Shown here one piece after another: positions 58,601-64,000 of a stretch of 64,000 nucleotides of DNA (positions are counted from its first letter, which is position 1; every line of letters starts with the position of its first letter). Made by a program: the position numbers and the translations under genes. The notes under the pieces were generated by a model, which was given only the letters and a program-made list of their open reading frames with translations, was not told the DNA's origin and ran no database searches. Source of the stretch: Sphingopyxis sp. JAI108 (GTDB lineage: Bacteria; Pseudomonadota; Alphaproteobacteria; Sphingomonadales; Sphingomonadaceae); NCBI RefSeq assembly GCF_013410105.1, contig NZ_JACCCJ010000001.1, positions 2,170,001 to 2,234,000 of the forward strand. Reading direction: 5' to 3'.

Positions 58601-58825
58601 CTAGACCGGTGCCCCGGCCCAAGCCGCTCCACCGTCCTTGTCACAATTTTTCAGACGATCGACGAGGCGTCTCCGCTCCGCCGCCACTTCGCGCAGGAGC
58701 CGAACCGCAGCCTCCGGGTCGAGGCCTACGGGATCGAGAAGCCCTTGATCGATGCGCGAGATGAGGTCGGAGACGAACTGGAGTTCCTTACCGGTCTGCA
58801 TCAGAAATTTGTCGCTCTGGTTCAT
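58601..58825 (-). CDS. Small hypothetical helical protein
   Basis: A 74-residue protein starting at ATG 58825: MNQSDKFLMQTGKELQFVSD, LISRIDQGLLDPVGLDPEAA, then a basic helical segment VRLLREVAAERRRLVDRLKN. It is probably an alpha-helical hairpin or coiled coil. No family recognised. The frame remains open far upstream, antisense to the guanylyltransferase gene, but that part is compositionally a shadow. Confidence 0.55.
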   Translation of the reverse strand: MNQSDKFLMQTGKELQFVSDLISRIDQGLLDPVGLDPEAAVRLLREVAAERRRLVDRLKNCDKDGGAAWAGAPV

Positions 58826-59320
58826 GGCTGTGCAACGCCCGGCGTCGCGGCGGGCTGCATCCGGCGGTCGATGAGCCGGCCCACGCCGCGACAAGCCGGT
58901 CTTGGCCAACTTTCCAAAAGGTCCGCGGCAATCGGCTACGGAGGACCGGGTGCGACCTGGCCACTCAGGCGAGAAATCGATATAACCTGCGTTAATCGGG
59001 CCGAGGTTTCCGGGCTTTCCGGGAGAAGGAGCGGCAACTCGCCCCCTCCACCAGCGTTCCCTCGACCATGGCTCATCCAGTCTCGAATTGCACAAGTCGG
59101 ACCGCTTCGACACATCGGGTCGCGGCGACAGGTAGAGCCTCATCCATAGCGAACGGCAGGAGGCGTCGCTCGAATGCGGAGCTTCGGCCGGATGCCGCGA
59201 GCGGCGTGGACGCTGCACCCGCCTTACCGCACAGCGCTGCCGCTGCCCGCTCCGGCACGCCCTTCCCAAAGAACGGATGGTACCCAAACGCACCCTCCGC
59301 GCCGCAAGAAAGTTGATCCC
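58826..59320. other. 495-base intergenic region without a supported gene
   Basis: The region lies between the leftward small gene and the guanylyltransferase gene. Open frames exist on both strands but have no ribosome sites or family patterns. GCAAC (59034-59038), 16 bases and CGTT form an EcfG-like match with one mismatch, but it lies about 260 bases from the next start, so its use is doubtful. I see no repeats or RNA gene. It may contain decayed coding sequence. Confidence 0.45.
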
Positions 59321-60352
59321 ATGTCTGCGACGATCCAGCCCGTCATCCTTTGCGGCGGTGCCGGCACGCGCCTCTGGCCCGCTTCGCGCGGCGCGCGTGC
59401 AAAACAGTTTCTCGACATCATCGGCGAGGCGAGCCTGTTCGCCCGGACGCTCGAGAGGGCAAGCGGCCGCGGCTTTTCGGCGCCGCTCATCGTGTGCGGC
59501 GCCGAGCATGTCGCCATGGTGCGCGAACAGGCGGAGGGGCGCGACCTTCGGCTGATCGTCGAGCCGGCGGCGCGCAATACCGCCGCGGCCATCGCGCTCG
59601 CTGTCGCTTCGGCGGCGGATGACGCGCTTCTGCTCGTGATGCCGAGCGATCATGTCATCACCGATGTCCAAGCCTTTCGCGACGCGATCGCGAAAGCGGC
59701 CGACCTGGCGCGCAGCGACTGGCTCGTCACCTTCGGTGTCGCGCCCGACCGGCCCGACACGGGCTTTGGCTATATCGCCAGCGGCGCGCCCCTCGGCAGC
59801 ACGGGCTTTGCCGTCGACCGCTTCGTCGAAAAGCCGCCGCTCGCCGAAGCCGAAGCGATGCTCCACGAGGGCGGCTACAGCTGGAACGCCGGCATTTTCC
59901 TGTTCCGGGCGGGCCGCATGCGCGAGGCGATGCTCGCGCACTGCCCCGCGATCTATCGCGCGGCGGAAGCTGCCGTCGCCAATGCGCTGCACGATGGGGA
60001 CGCCCTCCATGCGGCGCGAGAACCGTTCGAGCAGGCACCATCGGATTCGATCGACTATGCCGTGATGGAAAAGGACGCGCGCGTCGCGGTCGTCCCCGTG
60101 TCGATGGGCTGGTCGGATCTCGGGAGCTGGCAGGCGGTGCACGCGCTCGCCGACGCCGACGACGCCGGCAATGCCTGCCGCGACGATCTCTTCGCGCACG
60201 ACAGCCACAATTGTCTGGTCCGCGCACCCGGCAAGCGCGTATCGCTCGTCGGCTTGGACAATGTCGGGGTCATCGTCGACGGCGACGACATCCTCGTCAT
60301 CGCGCTCGACCGGTCGCAGGAGGTCCGGGCTGCAGCCCGGGCGCGCCAGTGA
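59321..60352 (+). CDS. Mannose-1-phosphate guanylyltransferase
   Basis: A 343-residue nucleotidyltransferase that makes GDP-mannose from mannose-1-phosphate and GTP. The nucleotide-binding signature is GGAGTRLWPASRGARAKQF near residue 12, followed by EPAARNTAAAIALAVASAAD, PSDHVITD, FVEKPPLAEAEAMLHEGGYS, WNAGIFLFR and SMGWSDLGSWQAVHALADAD. It lacks the C-terminal isomerase domain of bifunctional enzymes. ATG 59321 fits the family start. It stands alone, without other capsule or LPS genes nearby. Confidence 0.94.
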   Translation: MSATIQPVILCGGAGTRLWPASRGARAKQFLDIIGEASLFARTLERASGRGFSAPLIVCGAEHVAMVREQAEGRDLRLIVEPAARNTAAAIALAVASAADDALLLVMPSDHVITDVQAFRDAIAKAADLARSDWLVTFGVAPDRPDTGFGYIASGAPLGSTGFAVDRFVEKPPLAEAEAMLHEGGYSWNAGIFLFRAGRMREAMLAHCPAIYRAAEAAVANALHDGDALHAAREPFEQAPSDSIDYAVMEKDARVAVVPVSMGWSDLGSWQAVHALADADDAGNACRDDLFAHDSHNCLVRAPGKRVSLVGLDNVGVIVDGDDILVIALDRSQEVRAAARARQ

Positions 60353-60382
60353 CATGCTCGCCAAGGCCTCTATTCGCCCGGA

Positions 60383-60646
60383 TCAGCGCAACTGGCTGTC
60401 CTTGCTCCCCCGGCGGTTGAAACCGCCCGGCCGCCGTTCGGCGTCGCGGATCGACTGACATCCGATGCAAGTGCGGCTCGCCGGCAAGGCCTTTCGCCGC
60501 GCGGCGGGGATCCGCTCGCCGCAATCGTCGCAATAGTCCGCGCCGGTGCCGGACAGCAGACGCAGGCGCGCCTCCTTCACGGCGTCGCTCACCGTGTCGT
60601 CGATCTGCTCCTGAACGGCGCCGTCGCGCGCCCAGCCATTGGCCAT
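60383..60646 (-). CDS. DksA/TraR-type C4 zinc-finger protein
   Basis: An 87-residue protein with helices (AVQEQIDDTVSDAVKEARLR) and a four-Cys zinc finger, CDDCGERIPAARRKALPASR followed by TCIGC. This matches small DksA/TraR (YbiI-like) proteins, which bind RNA polymerase or have unknown roles on plasmids and phages. ATG 60646 begins MANGWARDGAVQEQI. It is divergent from the LigD gene, with about 130 bases between the starts. Confidence 0.9.
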   Translation of the reverse strand: MANGWARDGAVQEQIDDTVSDAVKEARLRLLSGTGADYCDDCGERIPAARRKALPASRTCIGCQSIRDAERRPGGFNRRGSKDSQLR

Positions 60647-60773
60647 CTTCGCACTCCATATCTCATCGCGGACGCCGGTCGTTTGCCGCGCGTTCAACAT
60701 GGGAACGCGTGGGAGCGCGGGCAAGTTGCTCCCGCAGGCGGGAACGATCGCGCGCCCGGATGGTCTTGAGTCC

Positions 60774-62657
60774 ATGGCCAGACGGACCGCCAGACCGACA
60801 CCCCCAGGTCATGCCGCCTCGCCGCCGCGCGGCGGACGAAAGGCAGCCGCTCTCCCGCCCTTCCGTCCGGTCCAGCTCGCAAGCCTTGTCGACAGCGTCC
60901 CCGCAGGGAACGGCTGGGTCCATGAGATGAAGTATGACGGCTACCGTTTGCTGATCGCGGTCGGCGGCGGCGAGGCCCGCGCCTATACGCGCTCGGGTCT
61001 CGACTGGTCCGCGCGCTTCGCGTCACTGCTCGCCGAAGCGGCGAAGCTCAAGGTCCGGAGCGCGCTGATCGATGGCGAAGCCGTCGTGCTCGGTGCCGAC
61101 GGCCGCTCGAGCTTCCAGTCGCTGCAAAATGCCCTCAAGTCCGCACCGGAAAGCATCGACTATTTCGCGTTCGACCTGCTCGAGCTCGACGGCGAGGATC
61201 TGGCGGACCTGCCGCTCCTCGACCGCAAGGCGCGCCTCGCCAAAATCCTTCCCAAGGCCGCGAAGCATATCCGCTACTCGGACCATATTGAGGGCAGCGG
61301 CGAGAAGCTTCTGCAGAGCTTCTGCGCTGCGGGTCTCGAAGGCGTCATCTCGAAGAAGGCCGATGCGCGTTACATCGGCTCGCGCGCGGGTAGCTGGCTC
61401 AAGGCCAAATGCATCAAGCGGCAGGAGTTCGTCATCGTCGGCTGGACGCCCTCGGACAAACCGCGCTCGTTCCGATCGCTCATGCTCGGCGTGCATGAGC
61501 AGGGCGAGCTGCGCTACGCCGGAAAGGTCGGGACAGGTTTCGATACAGCGGAGCTGTTCCGCCTCAAGGCGATGATGAAGCCGCTCGAGCGAAAGAAGCC
61601 GACGGTAAAGGCGCCCCGCGCCGAGACGCGCGGCGCGCACTGGATCGAGCCGAAGCTCGTCGCCGAGATCGCCTATACCGAGATGACCAACGAAGGCACG
61701 CTACGCCATCCGAGCTATCTCGGGCTTCGCGAGGACAAGAAACCCGAGGCGGTCGTCCTCGAGAGCGAAGACTCCGTCGCCGAGGCGACGAGCGCATCGC
61801 CCATTCCGATCAGCAATCCGGACCGCGTCATCTATCCCGAGGCCGGGCTCACCAAGGGCGAGCTCGCGGCCTATTATGCCGCGGTCGCCCCGATCATGCT
61901 GCCCTGGGCGGGCTCGCGCCCGATCAGCCTCGTGCGCTGTCCGCGGGGCCGCGCCAAGAAATGCTTCTTCCAGAAGCATGATGCCGGAAGCTTCGGCGAT
62001 GCGGTGAAGCAGGTCGCGATTCTGGAAAAGGATGGCGACGACCAGCCCTATCTCTACATGGACACGCCCGAGGGGATGATGACCTGCGTCCAGATGGGCA
62101 CGATCGAGTTTCATGGCTGGGGAGCGCGCATCGAGGATGTCGAGAAGGCCGACCGGCTGGTCTTCGATCTCGATCCCGATGTCGGCCTAGACTTCGAGGC
62201 GGTGCGCAGCGCCGCCTTCCAGTTCCGCAATATCCTCCAGCAAATGGGCCTCGAGACCTTCCCGATGCTTACCGGCGGCAAGGGCGTCCATGTGATCGCC
62301 CCGCTCGTGCCGCGCGCCGAATGGCCCGAGGTGAAGGATTTCGCGCACCGGCTCGCACGCGCCGTCGCGCAGATGGATCCGGGCCGCTTCACCGCCGCGC
62401 TTCCCAAGGCGCAGCGCGAGGGCCGGATCTTCGTCGATTACCTCCGCAACCAGCGCGGCGCGACTGCGGTCATGCCCTATTCGGCGCGCGCCCGCGAAGG
62501 CGCGCCGGTCGCCGCACCCATCAGCTGGAAGGAGATGGAGACGATCGACAAGCCGTCGCATTTCCGCATCACCGATGCGAAGGCGCTGCTGAAGCGCGCG
62601 AGCCTCAAGGCGCTGCAAGGCTGGGGCCGCGCCGACCAGATGCTGCCCGACCTGTGA
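60774..62657 (+). CDS. ligD: LigD-like ATP-dependent DNA ligase with polymerase domain
   Basis: A 627-residue bacterial end-joining enzyme. The ligase domain comes first: catalytic Lys in EMKYDGYRLLIAVGGG (near residue 53), DGEAVVLGADGRSSFQSLQN, LEGVISKKADARYIGSRAGS and LKAKCIKRQEFVIVGWT. The primase/polymerase domain follows (ISNPDRVIYPEAGLTKGELA, YMDTPEGMMTCVQMGTIEFH, metal-binding FDLDPD near residue 464). The N-terminal 3'-phosphoesterase domain of full LigD is absent. No Ku gene is in the window. It overlaps the next gene (GTGA). Confidence 0.93.
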   Translation: MARRTARPTPPGHAASPPRGGRKAAALPPFRPVQLASLVDSVPAGNGWVHEMKYDGYRLLIAVGGGEARAYTRSGLDWSARFASLLAEAAKLKVRSALIDGEAVVLGADGRSSFQSLQNALKSAPESIDYFAFDLLELDGEDLADLPLLDRKARLAKILPKAAKHIRYSDHIEGSGEKLLQSFCAAGLEGVISKKADARYIGSRAGSWLKAKCIKRQEFVIVGWTPSDKPRSFRSLMLGVHEQGELRYAGKVGTGFDTAELFRLKAMMKPLERKKPTVKAPRAETRGAHWIEPKLVAEIAYTEMTNEGTLRHPSYLGLREDKKPEAVVLESEDSVAEATSASPIPISNPDRVIYPEAGLTKGELAAYYAAVAPIMLPWAGSRPISLVRCPRGRAKKCFFQKHDAGSFGDAVKQVAILEKDGDDQPYLYMDTPEGMMTCVQMGTIEFHGWGARIEDVEKADRLVFDLDPDVGLDFEAVRSAAFQFRNILQQMGLETFPMLTGGKGVHVIAPLVPRAEWPEVKDFAHRLARAVAQMDPGRFTAALPKAQREGRIFVDYLRNQRGATAVMPYSARAREGAPVAAPISWKEMETIDKPSHFRITDAKALLKRASLKALQGWGRADQMLPDL

Positions 62658-63457
62658 AGATCGCGACCTATAATGTGAACGGCATTGGCGGGCGGCTTGT
62701 CATCCTGCTCAATTGGCTCAAGCTTGCCGAGCCCGACATCGTCTGCCTGCAGGAATTGAAGGCGCCGCAGGAGAATTTCCCCGAGAGGGCGATCCGCGAT
62801 GCGGGCTATGATGTGATCTGGCATGGCCAGAGCCGCTGGAACGGCGTCGCGATGCTGAGCCGCGTCGGCGAGATCCATGAGACGCGGCGCGGGCTTCCCG
62901 GCGATCCCACGGACGAACAGAGCCGCTATATCGAGGCCGCGGTCGGCGGCATCCTCGTCGCCGGCCTCTATCTTCCCAACGGCAATCCCTGGCCGGGCCC
63001 GAAGTTCGACTACAAGCTCCAATGGATGGCGCGCCTAGAGGCGCATCTGGCGACGCTCTTCTGCCTCGACGCGCCGGTCGTCGTCTGCGGCGACTTCAAC
63101 GTCATCCCGACCGATCTCGATGTCTACAAGCCCGAGAATTGGAAGAAGGACGCGCTCTTCGCGCCGGAAGCAAAGGCCGCCTACCGACGCATCCTCGGCC
63201 AGGGCTGGACCGACGCGATCCGTCACCTGCATCCCGATGAGCGCATCTACAGCTTCTGGGCTTATTGGCGGCGCTCGTTCGAGCGCAACGCCGGCATCCG
63301 CATCGACCATCTGCTGCTCAACAAGCCCGCGGCGAAGCGGCTCAAGGCCGCCGGCGTCGACACCCGGCCGCGCGCGCTCGAGAAGACAAGCGACCATGCC
63401 CCGGCATGGATCGAGCTCGGCGAAGGTTCCGGCAAGCGAAAGCGCAAGGTTTCATGA
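62654..63457 (+). CDS. Exodeoxyribonuclease III-type AP endonuclease
   Basis: A 267-residue EEP-superfamily nuclease of the ExoIII type (AP endonuclease and 3'-repair exonuclease). It begins with GTG and KIATYNVNGIGGRLVILLNW, followed by DIVCLQELKAPQENFPERAI, VVVCGDFNVIPTDLDVYKPE, RIDHLLLNKPAAKRLKAAGV and the terminal catalytic SDHAPAWIEL. The GTG overlaps the ligD stop and the stop overlaps the next start, so it is coupled to end-joining genes and may clean ends for LigD. Confidence 0.93.
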   Translation: MKIATYNVNGIGGRLVILLNWLKLAEPDIVCLQELKAPQENFPERAIRDAGYDVIWHGQSRWNGVAMLSRVGEIHETRRGLPGDPTDEQSRYIEAAVGGILVAGLYLPNGNPWPGPKFDYKLQWMARLEAHLATLFCLDAPVVVCGDFNVIPTDLDVYKPENWKKDALFAPEAKAAYRRILGQGWTDAIRHLHPDERIYSFWAYWRRSFERNAGIRIDHLLLNKPAAKRLKAAGVDTRPRALEKTSDHAPAWIELGEGSGKRKRKVS

Positions 63458-63831
63458 CCCGCACGATCACTGGCTGGAAGCTTCCGCCCGCCGAGCGCGA
63501 GCGACTGCTCAGCCGGTTCGAACCACGCTATGCCGAGGTGGTCGCCGATCATGTAACGCTGCGCTTCGGAACGGACGCCGACACGCCGCTCCCCGATCCA
63601 TGCTCGGGCGAGATCATCGGCGAGGTCGACGACGGCGCGGGCGTGCAGGCGCTTATCGTCCGCATCGGGGGAACCACCGATCGCGGCGATGGCAGCCATT
63701 ATCATATCACCTGGTCGCTTGCGCCGGGGCGCGAGGCTAAGGAGAGCAACGACGTGCTTGCAGCGACGAAGTGGCAGCGGGTGCATCCACCGATCGACAT
63801 CCCTCTCTCGCCCGCACGCTGGAGCGCCTGA
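63454..63831 (+). CDS. Hypothetical protein with two HxT motifs (possible 2H phosphoesterase)
   Basis: A 125-residue protein starting at ATG 63454, overlapping the ExoIII stop (ATGA). Two histidine motifs, DHVTLRFGTD and SHYHITWSL, are about 50 residues apart and have the H-x-[TS]-x form of the 2H phosphoesterase superfamily (LigT/CPDase-like). The domain is shorter than typical members. Its coupling to ligD and ExoIII suggests a role in trimming phosphate ends, which is inference. The last 169 bases of the window hold no other supported feature. Confidence 0.72.
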   Translation: MTRTITGWKLPPAERERLLSRFEPRYAEVVADHVTLRFGTDADTPLPDPCSGEIIGEVDDGAGVQALIVRIGGTTDRGDGSHYHITWSLAPGREAKESNDVLAATKWQRVHPPIDIPLSPARWSA

Positions 63832-64000
63832 CAGGCATCGCCACGCCAGGCCGCCGGCGGTGAGCGTTGGCGGCGCGTAGGCTCGCGGCTGCCCGGCCGT
63901 ATCGGGGGCCTGCCGTTCCGGTCCGGTTGTTGCCGATCCTCTCGCCGCTGCGAATGCCCGCGCGGAACGCTCGGCGACCGCGCGCATTGAAGGAGTCTTG

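Noticed and set aside
58826-60364. A long minus-strand frame covering the guanylyltransferase gene
   Set aside because: It is antisense to a clearly conserved enzyme and has shadow-type composition; only its last 74 codons from ATG 58825 look like a gene.

Overview
The window looks like high-G+C alphaproteobacterial DNA, most likely from a sphingomonad (Sphingopyxis, Sphingomonas or Sphingobium). This is inferred from protein style, alphaproteobacterial LexA boxes (GTTC-N7-GTTC and its complement), EcfG-type promoters (GGAAC-N16-CGTT), an ImuA-ImuB-DnaE2 cassette and small families common in that group (DUF3606, DUF1328, DUF6961-like, DUF2274). I saw no rRNA, tRNA, CRISPR array, integrase, transposase or plasmid Rep/Par gene.

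Region 1 (1-4.98 kb) is a type I secretion locus: a partial parallel beta-helix protein diverges from an ABC exporter and its HlyD adaptor. The C-terminal stump of a TonB-dependent receptor follows and ends abruptly near 4978, probably at a junction with foreign DNA.

Region 2 (about 5-27.8 kb) is a conjugative module of the Tn4371/ICEMlSym type. It holds trbBCDEJKLFGI with DUF2274 and HTH genes, a divergent membrane-anchored LuxR-type regulator, a JAB/RadC-winged-helix protein, a small regulator coupled to traG, and an RlxS-like relaxase. A strong oriT candidate lies just upstream of the relaxase. Beyond it are a lytic transglycosylase, DUF736, TraF, DUF2840 and an RdfS-like HTH protein. Next comes an fseA-like gene whose DUF6499 and DUF2285 halves lie in different frames, joined at a TTT-C site, which suggests programmed +1 frameshifting. 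A parS-like palindrome, two more DUF736 genes and small membrane proteins follow.

Region 3 (28-41 kb) is rich in genome-maintenance genes. A LexA box precedes imuA-imuB-dnaE2. A second precedes an apparent operon of an unknown protein, an SRAP/HMCES paralogue lacking all four expected catalytic residues, a canonical SRAP protein, a DUF6961-like protein and AlkB; an HU gene follows. Small envelope and stress genes and a retropepsin-like protease lie between the two SOS units.

Region 4 (41-50 kb) encodes a caa3-type cytochrome oxidase (fused subunits I and III, subunit II with a cytochrome c domain), further c- and b-type cytochromes, a CtaG-like assembly factor and a sorbosone-dehydrogenase-like lipoprotein.

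Region 5 (50-64 kb) is an accessory stress and repair region: DedA, a CDF transporter, CinA, hemerythrin, DUF421, CsbD-like, DUF1206, a carboxylesterase, mannose-1-phosphate guanylyltransferase, a DksA-type zinc finger, and a coupled LigD-ExoIII-2H-phosphoesterase-like operon. Exact EcfG promoters precede DUF1328, a lipoprotein and DUF1206. Several small genes in regions 3-5 carry single-base frameshifts or truncations.
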